This document shows positions 8,948 through 16,318 of a DNA stretch of 64,000 nucleotides, piece after piece. Origin of the DNA: Oscillospiraceae bacterium (GTDB lineage Bacteria; Bacillota; Clostridia; Oscillospirales; Oscillospiraceae); the NCBI GenBank assembly GCA_017429835.1, contig JAFROD010000007.1, forward strand, positions 35,704 to 99,703, given 5' to 3'. Made by a program: the position numbers and the translations under genes. Position 1 is the first letter of the stretch. Each line of letters starts with the position of its first letter. A model generated the notes under the pieces. It did not search any database, was not told the DNA's origin, and saw nothing but the letters and a program-made list of their open reading frames with translations.

Positions 8948-8977
8948 ATTGTAACAAATTCTCCGCAGCATAGTCAA
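8948..8977 (-). promoter_or_regulatory. Sigma-A promoter of the ligase/condensation operon
   Basis: TTGACT (8977-8972), an 18-nt spacer and TACAAT (8953-8948) on the minus strand, about 55 nt before the ligase ATG. It lies back to back with the cstA-side promoter, so both units share a short control region. Confidence 0.7.
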
Positions 8978-9019
8978 GGCGATGTTCCAAATTGTCAAAT
9001 CCGGATTTTCGCTCATTGC

Positions 9020-9048
9020 TTGCATTTTTCGCCGCTTCGGTTTAAAAT
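9020..9048 (+). promoter_or_regulatory. Putative sigma-A promoter for cstA
   Basis: TTGCAT (9020-9025), a 17-nt spacer and TAAAAT (9043-9048). Transcription would start near 9055 and run through the histidine-kinase remnant into cstA, giving a leader of about 185 nt. Confidence 0.5.
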
Positions 9049-9082
9049 AATTGCAGAATCAGACATTGGGGGCGAATTGTGC

Positions 9083-9205
9083 GTGAACGCTATATTCGCA
9101 GAAAGGCTCGAAATCATGTGCGGCGGCAAGTTAACGATACAGCCCGACGACGGCGGCGGAACCGTGGTGACGGTGACGATCCCGGACAGGTCTGAACAAA
9201 CATAG
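9083..9205 (+). pseudogene. C-terminal remnant of a sensor histidine kinase
   Basis: In the frame ending at the TAG 9203-9205 the translation reads AERLEIMCGGKLTIQ followed by a Gly-rich turn and TVVTVTIPD. This is the typical end of a histidine kinase ATPase domain (xERLExxyGgxLxI ... GxGTxVxxxIP). The N, G1 and G2 boxes are missing. In Firmicutes cstA-type transporters often follow a LytS/LytT two-component pair, so this is probably the last trace of such a kinase. A GTG at 9083 with GGGGGC upstream could still yield about 40 residues. Confidence 0.55.
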
Positions 9206-9238
9206 CTGAGTAGTCAGCCGGCAGAAAAGAGGAATACT

Positions 9239-10708
9239 ATGATTTCGTTGTTGATTTCGTTTACGGTCCTGCTGGTGGGCTATCTAATCTACAGCAGGGT
9301 CGCGGAAAAGATTTTTGCCCCGGATGACCGGAAAACGCCCGCCATTGCGATCAACGACGGCGTGGACTGCGTGCCGATGAAGCCGTGGAAGGCGTTTCTG
9401 GTGCAGCTTCTGAACATTGCGGGCACGGGACCGATCTTCGGGGCGCTCATGGGCGCGGTGTTCGGACCGGTGGTCTTCCTTTGGATCGTGTTCGGCTCCA
9501 TTTTGGGCGGCGCGGTGCACGACTACATGAGCGGCATGATTAGCTCACGGCACGGGGGCGCTTCGATCGCGGAGCTGTCGGGTACATACCTTGGAAAAGT
9601 TGCCAAGTGGGTCATGCGTATCTTTTCGGTCGTGCTGCTGGTGCTCTGCGGCACGGTGTTTGTCACCAGCCCCGCGGGTCTGCTCGACAAGTTGACGCCG
9701 GACTGGATGAACGGCACGTTCTGGGCGGTCGTCATTCTTGCCTATTATCTGCTGGCGACGCTGCTGCCCATCGACAAGCTCATCGGCAAGCTGTATCCTG
9801 TCTTCGGCGTGCTGCTGATCGTCATGGCAGCCGCGGTCATCGGCGGGATCCTGTTCTCCGGCGGAAAGTTCACGATCCCGGAGCTTTCCCTGCAAAACCT
9901 GCATCCGGACGGTACGCCCGTCTGGCCGTACATGTTCATCACGGTCGCCTGCGGCGCGGTGTCCGGCTTCCACGCGACGCAGTCGCCCATGATCGCCAAG
10001 TGCATCCGCTCGGAAAAGGAAGGTCGAAAGATTTTTTACGGCGCGATGATCAGCGAATCGGTCATCGCCCTGGTCTGGGCGGCTGCCGGCGTAGCCTTCT
10101 ACGGCACGACGCAGCTTCTCAATGACGCGCTTGCAAACGGCGCGTCCAACGTGGTCTATGAGATCTCCACCGGCGTGCTCGGCGTTTTCGGCGGCGTGCT
10201 CGCGGTCGCAGGCGTCGTCGCCTGCCCCATCACCTCGGGCGACACCGCCTTTCGCAGCGCGCGGCTGATTTTGGCGGAGATTTTCAAGCTCGATCAAAAG
10301 AGCGTCAAAAACCGTTTGCTGCTGACGATCCCGCTGCTGGGCGTCGGCGGGCTGCTGACGTGGTTTGCCATCGTCAACGACAACGGCTTCCAGACCATCT
10401 GGCGCTACTTCTCGTGGAGCAATCAGACCCTCGCCATGATCGCGCTGTGGGTATCGACCGCGTATCTGCTCAAAAAGGGCAAGTACCGCTTCGGCTCCCT
10501 GCTGACCGCCTTTCCCGCGACCTTTATGACCGGTGTCAGCGTGACCTACATCCTCATGGCAAAAGAGGGCTTACAGCTAAACAGGACCGTTTCCTATCTC
10601 GTCGGCGCGGCGGCAGCGGCAGCGTTGTTCGCCGTCTATCTGGCGGCGCTGATCCGCAGACAGCGAACGTTTCGCGGAAGAAGCTTTTTGACAAACGCGG
10701 ATCAGTGA
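9239..10708 (+). CDS. cstA: Carbon starvation protein CstA family transporter
   Basis: 489 residues with about a dozen hydrophobic segments, matching the short CstA form common in Firmicutes (the E. coli proteins CstA and BtsT exceed 700). Typical segments are GTGPIFGALMGAVFGP, GAVHDYMSGM, GAVSGFHATQSP and CPITSGDTAFRSARL. Family members take up pyruvate or peptides at the plasma membrane; which applies here cannot be read. AGAGGA precedes the ATG. It is a single gene on the plus strand between the ligase operon and the mobile region; the upstream kinase remnant suggests that its former two-component control has been lost. Confidence 0.9.
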   Translation: MISLLISFTVLLVGYLIYSRVAEKIFAPDDRKTPAIAINDGVDCVPMKPWKAFLVQLLNIAGTGPIFGALMGAVFGPVVFLWIVFGSILGGAVHDYMSGMISSRHGGASIAELSGTYLGKVAKWVMRIFSVVLLVLCGTVFVTSPAGLLDKLTPDWMNGTFWAVVILAYYLLATLLPIDKLIGKLYPVFGVLLIVMAAAVIGGILFSGGKFTIPELSLQNLHPDGTPVWPYMFITVACGAVSGFHATQSPMIAKCIRSEKEGRKIFYGAMISESVIALVWAAAGVAFYGTTQLLNDALANGASNVVYEISTGVLGVFGGVLAVAGVVACPITSGDTAFRSARLILAEIFKLDQKSVKNRLLLTIPLLGVGGLLTWFAIVNDNGFQTIWRYFSWSNQTLAMIALWVSTAYLLKKGKYRFGSLLTAFPATFMTGVSVTYILMAKEGLQLNRTVSYLVGAAAAAALFAVYLAALIRRQRTFRGRSFLTNADQ

Positions 10709-10921
10709 TTTGAGAACACCAAAACAATTCTCATTGCGACATATGTGACGGCTTGAGAACTCTGTCAGCCCGAATGCGAAGCCTTCTTCATCTAAACGCT
10801 ATCGCAAGAACTTCGAAGAATTTGTATCAGAAACACAATGCCCAATAGAATTAAGGATTTTTTCACGGCAATTTTTTGTTGCCACAGAGAAACTATAAAC
10901 GCTGTTTTCTCTGAATAGAAG

Positions 10922-10971
10922 CTGCCTGTCATATGCCTTGTTGAGAATAGCAAGGTCACTATGGCAGGCAG
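10922..10971 (-). terminator. Hairpin after the small HTH gene
   Basis: CTGCCTG (10922-10928) pairs with CAGGCAG (10965-10971), with an inner CCTTG/CAAGG stem. It lies 28 bp beyond the stop of the minus-strand HTH gene. The rest of the 10709-10998 gap (about 290 bp) shows no convincing gene. Confidence 0.5.
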
Positions 10972-10998
10972 TTTGTTATTTGATTTGTCGGTCTCCGA

Positions 10999-11214
10999 TC
11001 AGACGACTTCTCCGGTGCTGTTGACGCGGAAGTTGGATTCAAAGGTGCAGCCCAATGCTTTGGCAATCTGTTCCAATTCGGGAATCGTAAAGTTATTCTT
11101 CTTAAACTTATAACTCAGTTTTTGCGGTGTGATACCCAATCTTCTTGCAAGTTCCGCTTCGGAAATATTTCCCTGTGTAATAAGTAGGATCCTGATTTTT
11201 TGCGTCATGTTCAT
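10999..11214 (-). CDS. Small XRE-like helix-turn-helix regulator
   Basis: 71 residues from the ATG at 11214, which has GGGAGG at the right distance. Residues 18-55 (SEAELARRLGITPQKLSYKF) form a Cro/CI-type helix-turn-helix; the short C-terminal tail has no other domain. It is transcribed away from a consensus promoter with a palindrome 170 bp upstream that drives the excisionase/integrase side, the layout of a phage-like repressor and its operator. Repression of the element is an inference. The in-frame extension to 11292 is rejected because it runs through the promoter. Confidence 0.8.
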   Translation of the reverse strand: MNMTQKIRILLITQGNISEAELARRLGITPQKLSYKFKKNNFTIPELEQIAKALGCTFESNFRVNSTGEVV

Positions 11215-11243
11215 TTTGAGTCCTCCCTTGTGTTTGTAAAGAT

Positions 11244-11271
11244 AGTATATCACTTTTTCGCAGAACATCAA
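11244..11271 (-). promoter_or_regulatory. Sigma-A promoter of the HTH regulator
   Basis: TTGATG (11271-11266), 16 nt, TATACT (11249-11244) on the minus strand, about 30 nt before the start codon. Confidence 0.6.
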
Positions 11272-11381
11272 GAAAAATATTGGATTATACATTAAAATCT
11301 TCAGACATCAAGAATTATGTGATAATGTCTTTCTCTTTAAGATGTTGCAATAAAAATTTTTATAAAAATATCAAAAATCGC

Positions 11382-11409
11382 TTGACAATATCAAAATATT
11401 TGATATAAT
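11382..11409 (+). promoter_or_regulatory. Consensus promoter with overlapping palindromic operator
   Basis: TTGACA (11382-11387), 16 nt, TATAAT (11404-11409): both boxes are exact consensus. The spacer is an inverted repeat ATATCAAA-ATA-TTTGATAT (11388-11406, 8-3-8, perfect) that overlaps the -10 box, so a bound protein would block polymerase. The divergent HTH protein is the obvious candidate. The transcript would cross a 740-nt leader before the excisionase gene. Confidence 0.75.
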
Positions 11410-11428
11410 GTAATTGTGGTTGAGATGC

Positions 11429-11450
11429 CACGACACAAAAATGTCGTGCA
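11429..11450 (+). repeat. Hairpin with ATGTCGTGCAG motif, copy 1
   Basis: CACGACA (11429-11435) and TGTCGTG (11442-11448) around CAAAAA, just after the strong promoter. The right half CAAAAATGTCGTGCAG recurs near 11994-12006 and, in part, at 14459-14468. Confidence 0.5.
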
Positions 11451-11457
11451 GGCTCAA

Positions 11458-11984
11458 TTGCAAAACGAAGTTCCAGTTTGCAAAAGTAAGTTCCGGATCA
11501 GAGATTTCTTGCAAGAGTAAGTTCCGGGAATTCAAGAAATCTGGAAGTAAATCTTGCAAAATATAGGCAGACTGAAAATTCGGATTGCAAACCAGAAGTT
11601 ACTATGCCAAAGCATATCTGGCTCAAAAAGCGCCAATAGAGATGAAAGATACGGCACAATTTTGCAATAGTAACTTCCATCTCTGTTGCAATGACTTTTT
11701 GTAAGGGGCTCTGCCCCTTAGACCCCGAGGTTTATCGCTTTGGTTTCCATGGGGCAGCAAATAGAGCAGCACCCGAAGATGCTGCCCCACGGAACCCAAT
11801 GTGCCGCTCAGGTCGCTCCTCAGCGTTGCCCTACCCTGCACGTTGAGAAAGCATAATCATTATATCCGATGTCCTTGTGGATTTCAATATACAGAACCCA
11901 TATTTGCAAGTTTAAATTCTATGAAAGGTTTTGCAATCTTAATTTCCGGCTGGCAACTCAGATGACTGGAACTTAACTTTGCAA
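11458..11984. repeat. Array of about nine 17-bp motifs, consensus TTGCAANAGTAAGTTCC
   Basis: Forward copies start at 11458, 11478, 11509, 11585 (one base longer), 11662, 11904 and 11931. Inverted copies occupy 11543-11559 (GGAAGTAAATCTTGCAA) and 11968-11984 (GGAACTTAACTTTGCAA). The TTGCAA half is constant and the AAGTTCC half varies. Spacing is irregular. No open reading frame of note crosses the stretch. Such multiple oriented sites are typical of recombinase arm sites or replication iterons; the role here is unknown. Confidence 0.75.
11702..11789. other. Two strong hairpins in the untranslated leader
   Basis: TAAGGGGC (11702-11709) pairs with GCCCCTTA (11713-11720). TGGGGCAGCA (11750-11759) pairs with TGCTGCCCCA (11780-11789). 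They interrupt the 17-bp motif array between its two halves. No T-run follows, so they look structural rather than terminators. Confidence 0.5.
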
Positions 11985-11997
11985 TTCAACAAAATGT

Positions 11998-12029
11998 CGT
12001 GCAGAATGCTGCAACATCCTGCACGACCG
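11998..12029 (+). repeat. Hairpin with ATGTCGTGCAG motif, copy 2
   Basis: GTCGTGCAG (11998-12006) and CTGCACGAC (12021-12029) around 14 nt. It is preceded by AACAAAAT as at 14455-14462. It marks the end of the motif array, about 120 bp before the excisionase ATG. Confidence 0.5.
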
Positions 12030-12148
12030 CAAGAAAGCCACCCGACAAAGAGAAGCTGTCTGCGAATTCATCATACCACGAAACTCGGACGTTTTCAAGG
12101 TTTGATTGCAGCAGCTTCACACAGAAACAGAAAGTGAGGTATTGCAAA

Positions 12149-12367
12149 ATGAACGAAAGAAAACAGTCCGAGTTTTTGACGATCGCCGAGGTTAAGGCGA
12201 TCCTGAACATCAGCCTGGCCTCCGCCTATGAGCTGACCCACCGGAAGGACTTCCCCGTCTGCCGGTTTGGGGGCAGCATTCGCGTTCCGAGTACGGCTCT
12301 CCAGATCTGGATCCAGCAGCACACGCAGATGCCGAAGAGCTTGCGTGATGCGATGCTGTCAGCATAG
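12149..12367 (+). CDS. Excisionase-like helix-turn-helix protein
   Basis: 72 residues from an ATG at 12149 with GAGG upstream. SEFLTIAEVKAILNISLASA and the basic wing (CRFGGSIRVPSTALQIWIQQH) match the MerR-like excisionase/Xis family that directs integrase towards excision. It lies 11 bp before the integrase gene, the standard xis-int order of Gram-positive integrative elements. The in-frame extension upstream to 11999 runs into the hairpin and lacks a ribosome site. Confidence 0.82.
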   Translation: MNERKQSEFLTIAEVKAILNISLASAYELTHRKDFPVCRFGGSIRVPSTALQIWIQQHTQMPKSLRDAMLSA

Positions 12368-12378
12368 GAGGCCACGGC

Positions 12379-13503
12379 ATGAAAAGGAAAGCGAACGGTT
12401 CGGGAAGCATTGTCCGTTTGAGCAACGGAAAGTGGCATGCAAAGCTGATGATGGGATATCGCCCCGACGGTAAAAAGAATATTATTTGTTTCACCGCCGA
12501 TACGAAAGGCGAAGTTCAGCAGATGGTGCGTAATTACCAGCAGGAGCAGGCTGAAAACATGGATACCAAGAAAAGCGTCTCTTTTGCAGAGTGGGCGAAC
12601 ACCTGGTATCAGGATTATCAGACCGAAGTCCAGCCGTCTACGTACAGCAACTACAAATATACGTTGAGTACGCTGATCAACTATTTCGGAGAGCGGCAGC
12701 TCTGCGATATCAAGCAGATCGACATTAACAGGTTTTTGGATGCGCTGACCGAGCAGGGGTATTCCCGCTCCAAAGTCAGCAAGTGCAAGGCGATGCTGAT
12801 CCAGATCTTCAACGCCGGGATCGCCAACGATCTTGTGGACAAGAATCCTGCCGCGGTTGCCAAGGCGAAGCGCAAGCTTGCGCAGGCGGACGAAGAAGAC
12901 ATCGGCTCCAAGGATGCCTTTACGGAAGCCGAAGTACAGCTGATGATCGACCATCTGCAGGACAATCTGCTTGGTAACAGCATCCTTCTGATGATCGGCA
13001 GCGGTATGCGGACGCAGGAATTGCTTGCTTTGACCAAAGGCGATATTGCATCTGACGGGTCATCCGTCCATATTACGAAGGCAATCGAAATGGTGGACGG
13101 TCAGCCGAAGCTCGGTCCGCCGAAAAGCAAGCGCAGCCGCCGCACGATCCCGATCCCCTCGAATTACCGCTTTTTCGCCAAGCGCGTCCGTGAGCTCGGC
13201 GGAAGCAAGTATGTATGGGAATCCTCTCGCGGGAACAGCCTTTACAGCGTCGGTACCTTCCGCAGGCAGTATTACGCTGCGTTAAAGCAGATCCCAGGCA
13301 TACGTCTGCTTTCGCCGCATTGCTGCAGGCATACTTACGTTACGCGCCTGCAGGAAAGAGGCATCTCCATTGACCTTGTGGCAAGACTCGCAGGGCACTC
13401 GCGCATTTCCACTACGGACAACTATATTCACACATCCATTGACACGCTTGCAGCGGCAGTCGATGTTTTGAACGCTGCAAATGCAGCAGGAGGAGTTTCA
13501 TAA
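12379..13503 (+). CDS. Tyrosine-type site-specific integrase
   Basis: 374 residues, a complete phage/ICE-type integrase. The N-terminal arm-binding region is basic (GSGSIVRLSNGKWHAK), the core-binding SAM-like domain covers about 68-160, and the catalytic domain has Arg211 (SGMRTQELLAL), Lys near 251, His314-x2-Arg317 (SPHCCRHTYVTRL), His340 (LAGHSRIST) and the nucleophile Tyr349 (DNYIHTS). AGGAGG precedes the ATG. Nothing suggests inactivation. It probably moved the region between cstA and the tRNA-Pro gene, but both ends could not be identified. Confidence 0.93.
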   Translation: MKRKANGSGSIVRLSNGKWHAKLMMGYRPDGKKNIICFTADTKGEVQQMVRNYQQEQAENMDTKKSVSFAEWANTWYQDYQTEVQPSTYSNYKYTLSTLINYFGERQLCDIKQIDINRFLDALTEQGYSRSKVSKCKAMLIQIFNAGIANDLVDKNPAAVAKAKRKLAQADEEDIGSKDAFTEAEVQLMIDHLQDNLLGNSILLMIGSGMRTQELLALTKGDIASDGSSVHITKAIEMVDGQPKLGPPKSKRSRRTIPIPSNYRFFAKRVRELGGSKYVWESSRGNSLYSVGTFRRQYYAALKQIPGIRLLSPHCCRHTYVTRLQERGISIDLVARLAGHSRISTTDNYIHTSIDTLAAAVDVLNAANAAGGVS

Positions 13504-14447
13504 TGCTGAATTACAATGAAAGAGTTGATGATATTTTCGTGTTCTCCGGTATTCGTATCCTTAAAACGCAGGCAGGAAAGCCTTACGTCACCGGGGCTCT
13601 TATCCGCGGAAAGGACCGGGTTCGCGTGGTAGCTTGGAACACGACAGAGAACGATGTCGCCGGCATGGAGGGATCCTTTGTCTCCGTGCAGGGCGTAGTT
13701 GGCGAGTATAATGGAGAAAAGCAGATCACGGCGGACAGCATTCGCTGTGTTGAGGACAAGACCGTGTTTGATCCCTCCCAGATCGTGCCCACTGCCCCAA
13801 TCGACGTGGAAGCATGTTTTGCGGAAGTGGTGAAAACCATCAACAGCATGAAGGACCTTGCGCTCAAGCATATTTGCGAGAGCATTATCGGTTGGTTTGG
13901 CGAGGATATGATTAAGACGCTGCCGGCAGCCAAAAGTGTTCATCATGCGTTTATCGGCGGCTTGCTGATGCATATCTATACGATGCTTATGCTCGCCAAA
14001 GCCCTTTGCTGGGTTTACAACAGATGCCCCGGCAGAGAAAGCGCAATCGATATGGATCTTCTTTCTGCCGGAATCATTTTTCATGACATCGGCAAAGCTT
14101 TGGAGTTCCATCTGAACAAGTGTGGGCTTGTCGCGGATTATACGCCGGAGGGACGTCAGTTCGGTCATTCTGTGCTCGGAGCGCGGATCGTCGATAGCTT
14201 TTTTCTTGAAAAGCCGTCAAACAGGATCACTCAGTTGAAACACTTGCTGCTTTCCCATCACGGCAGCCCCGAACATGGCGCGGCAGTTCTGCCTATGACG
14301 CTGGAAGCAATCATTCTGTCGCAGCTTGACAGCCTGGACAGCAAAACAGAAGCTGCCATGGAGGCGCTGGACGAAATCTCGCCCGGCAACTATACCGATC
14401 GGCTTTTGGCATTTGACGGCAGGCAGCTTTACAAGCCGCAGTTGTAA
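13503..14447 (+). CDS. YhaM-like OB-fold / HD-domain protein
   Basis: 314 residues. Residues 10-95 resemble an OB-fold (FSGIRILKTQAGKPYVTGAL ... VSVQGVVGEYNGEKQITADS). The rest is an HD phosphohydrolase domain with HHAFIGGLLMHIYTM, the HD pair in AGIIFHDIGKALEFH and a later LLLSHHGSPEHGA. The order OB then HD is that of YhaM/CBF1, a 3'-5' exoribonuclease. The ATG overlaps the integrase stop (TAATG), so it is translationally coupled to the integrase, unusual for a housekeeping RNase. A role in the element's own DNA or RNA processing is inferred. Confidence 0.8.
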   Translation: MLNYNERVDDIFVFSGIRILKTQAGKPYVTGALIRGKDRVRVVAWNTTENDVAGMEGSFVSVQGVVGEYNGEKQITADSIRCVEDKTVFDPSQIVPTAPIDVEACFAEVVKTINSMKDLALKHICESIIGWFGEDMIKTLPAAKSVHHAFIGGLLMHIYTMLMLAKALCWVYNRCPGRESAIDMDLLSAGIIFHDIGKALEFHLNKCGLVADYTPEGRQFGHSVLGARIVDSFFLEKPSNRITQLKHLLLSHHGSPEHGAAVLPMTLEAIILSQLDSLDSKTEAAMEALDEISPGNYTDRLLAFDGRQLYKPQL

Positions 14448-14481
14448 ACTCTGAAAACAAAATGTCGTTGAGATAGATAAC

Positions 14482-14528
14482 GCCCGGCTTAACTGAGGAT
14501 CTTTTCGATTCCGCAGTCAAAGCCGGGC
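14482..14528. terminator. Hairpin between convergent genes
   Basis: GCCCGGCTT (14482-14490) pairs with AAGCCGGGC (14520-14528), with ACTG/CAGT extending the stem inside. It lies between the OB/HD gene (plus) and the cysteine-rich gene (minus). T-runs are weak on both sides. Confidence 0.5.
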
Positions 14529-14561
14529 ATTATGATTGCTTACTACAGGAGTCTCGTCTCG

Positions 14562-16172
14562 CTATGTCAATTCTACGAGATGAGGACAGCTTCCGCAGGA
14601 AAGTCCGCACGGGAGTTCTCGCCCTTCATACGAGCGATCCTCCGTGTTGCTTTGCATCAGAATGCAAGGCATGAGCCGGGTATTGTCTTCCCGAAGAAGC
14701 CCGTTCTTTATAAAGTGTTCGAGACACGAAATCGGCGCGCCGAACGGAGGAGGAGAACTTCGGTTAACCTCTAAATAAAACGCAGAAAGACCCAAGTTGA
14801 AAGGATTTCCTTCAGTAAAGTATTCTATTTCTTCTTTCCTGATAACAGCAGGGTTAAAGTACAGGAGTCTGTTGATTACTTCTGTATACGGCACATCACT
14901 TCCGGATTGGTCCGCAGATGCAAATGTGGAAATAAAAGAAGTAACATAATCTGAAGGAGCGGTTTCTTGCGGCATGTAATACGCAAAGCCGCGTCCATCA
15001 GCTAAATCCGAACGGTCGCGCGTTTCTTCAAATCCGCTTGTATACGTTCTGCGTAGAAGATTTAGCAGAATGCGCTTTTCCACCTTATTTTCCGGTGTGT
15101 CTGGATCATCGTGAAATAAGGAAAGCTTTTTCGGAGGATTCGTCAGCATATAATACCATTTGGTCAACTCATCCAACCGTTTTTTCAGTTGTTGACCGCG
15201 AATGTGCTTTTCGCCTGCGAGAATGCAAAAGCACGTAAAGTAGAACGACTCGCTCTGATGGAAGCGTTTGATAAAGCTGACCGGCTCCTGCGCCAAATCT
15301 GCTGCCGCATCACGTACGGCTTGCGTTATGATATTGATCAGTTGGATTTCTCCTGCTTTTGTCTTCAAAAAATATGCGTAGTATACATGTCCGCTTTTTT
15401 TGTCTTTGAAAACCCTGCAAATCACCTCGCTGTTCAAATGCTCTTCCACGTTTTTATGTACAAGGATCAGTTTAGCCTCTTTTGTCTGTTCAATCATTCT
15501 ATTTTTAATGCGATCAATCAGGCTTTTGGATAAACCGTATGCTTCGGCGATATGCTCCCGCTTAACGGCAGACAGTTGTGAAAGCAGCACGCTCGCCGCC
15601 AGTCGAGGTGTCATTTCTCCGCCGCAATACGCCTGCAAATCCGGCAAATACTTCATTCCCAGGTAGCCGTGGCAATGCGAGCAATAGTAACGAAGCCTAC
15701 GGAGAATGATCTTGGTTGGTCTATTGCGCAAACGTACGTCCTGGATTGTCGACTTCGCTTCTTTCTTGCAGCGGTCATAGTCATAGAAATATCTGCGCCG
15801 ATCGCAGTTTTTACAATAGAAACCGCTGTCATCTTCTTTGTCAAAAAGAGCAATGGTAATTACGTTTTCGTTCTCAACAAAAGGTCGATAATTACATTGG
15901 CTGTATCGTGCATATCCTGATGCTTTGCAGCGTGCGCAAAAGTTACGTGCATTGTTTTTTTGCATTTGCGTTCCGTGTTCCTCTGCTTTAACAATAGAAT
16001 AGCCTTTGTGCTCACCGGAATAGTCAGAAATGAAATCTTTGGTTTTCTTGTACTCAACGGCAAATTCATAGATTGAATCCGGACTGTAATTATCTCCCAA
16101 AGCTGCTGCTTTTTTATCATAATAGCAGCCTTTCAGGTATTTCCCGCGTTTCTGATTTCTGTTGGATGACAT
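14562..16172 (-). CDS. Cysteine-rich, helix-turn-helix mobile-element protein of unknown function
   Basis: 536 residues from the ATG at 16172 (AGGAGA upstream). Several Cys pairs suggest zinc ribbons: CARCKASGYARYSQC, FYCKNCDRRRYF and YYCSHCHGYLG. A helix-turn-helix follows (LSAVKREHIAEAYGLSKSLI), an arrangement like the zinc finger plus HTH start of ISL3-type transposases. I cannot find a convincing DDE triad. The C-terminus carries a further Cys cluster, CGLSCGSCPH. It is divergent from the paired recombinase-like genes and shares their 146-bp upstream region. It may be a distant transposase or a recombination-directing factor; I do not recognise the family with confidence. Confidence 0.6.
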   Translation of the reverse strand: MSSNRNQKRGKYLKGCYYDKKAAALGDNYSPDSIYEFAVEYKKTKDFISDYSGEHKGYSIVKAEEHGTQMQKNNARNFCARCKASGYARYSQCNYRPFVENENVITIALFDKEDDSGFYCKNCDRRRYFYDYDRCKKEAKSTIQDVRLRNRPTKIILRRLRYYCSHCHGYLGMKYLPDLQAYCGGEMTPRLAASVLLSQLSAVKREHIAEAYGLSKSLIDRIKNRMIEQTKEAKLILVHKNVEEHLNSEVICRVFKDKKSGHVYYAYFLKTKAGEIQLINIITQAVRDAAADLAQEPVSFIKRFHQSESFYFTCFCILAGEKHIRGQQLKKRLDELTKWYYMLTNPPKKLSLFHDDPDTPENKVEKRILLNLLRRTYTSGFEETRDRSDLADGRGFAYYMPQETAPSDYVTSFISTFASADQSGSDVPYTEVINRLLYFNPAVIRKEEIEYFTEGNPFNLGLSAFYLEVNRSSPPPFGAPISCLEHFIKNGLLREDNTRLMPCILMQSNTEDRSYEGRELPCGLSCGSCPHLVELT

Positions 16173-16318
16173 AATCAATTCTCCTGTTTTCGTTTCAAAA
16201 AATGGCTCTACAGAAAGTTGCTGATTTTGCTGACGCACTTTTCAAACACAGAAAATAAAGTATCTGGTAAACTCATAGGCAGAACGAGTCGCACGGAAGA
16301 ACGACGGGGGTGAATGCT

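Noticed and set aside
7001..9082. Plus-strand reading frame of 734 codons running into the kinase remnant
   Set aside because: Almost all of it is antisense to the acyl-CoA ligase with its diagnostic motifs. Only the last 40 codons, outside the ligase gene, resemble a kinase and are annotated alone.
10709..11000. Second copy of the tRNA-Pro 3' end as left boundary of the mobile region
   Set aside because: Searched by eye for the T-arm and acceptor sequence; no match longer than a few bases was found, so no left attachment site is called.
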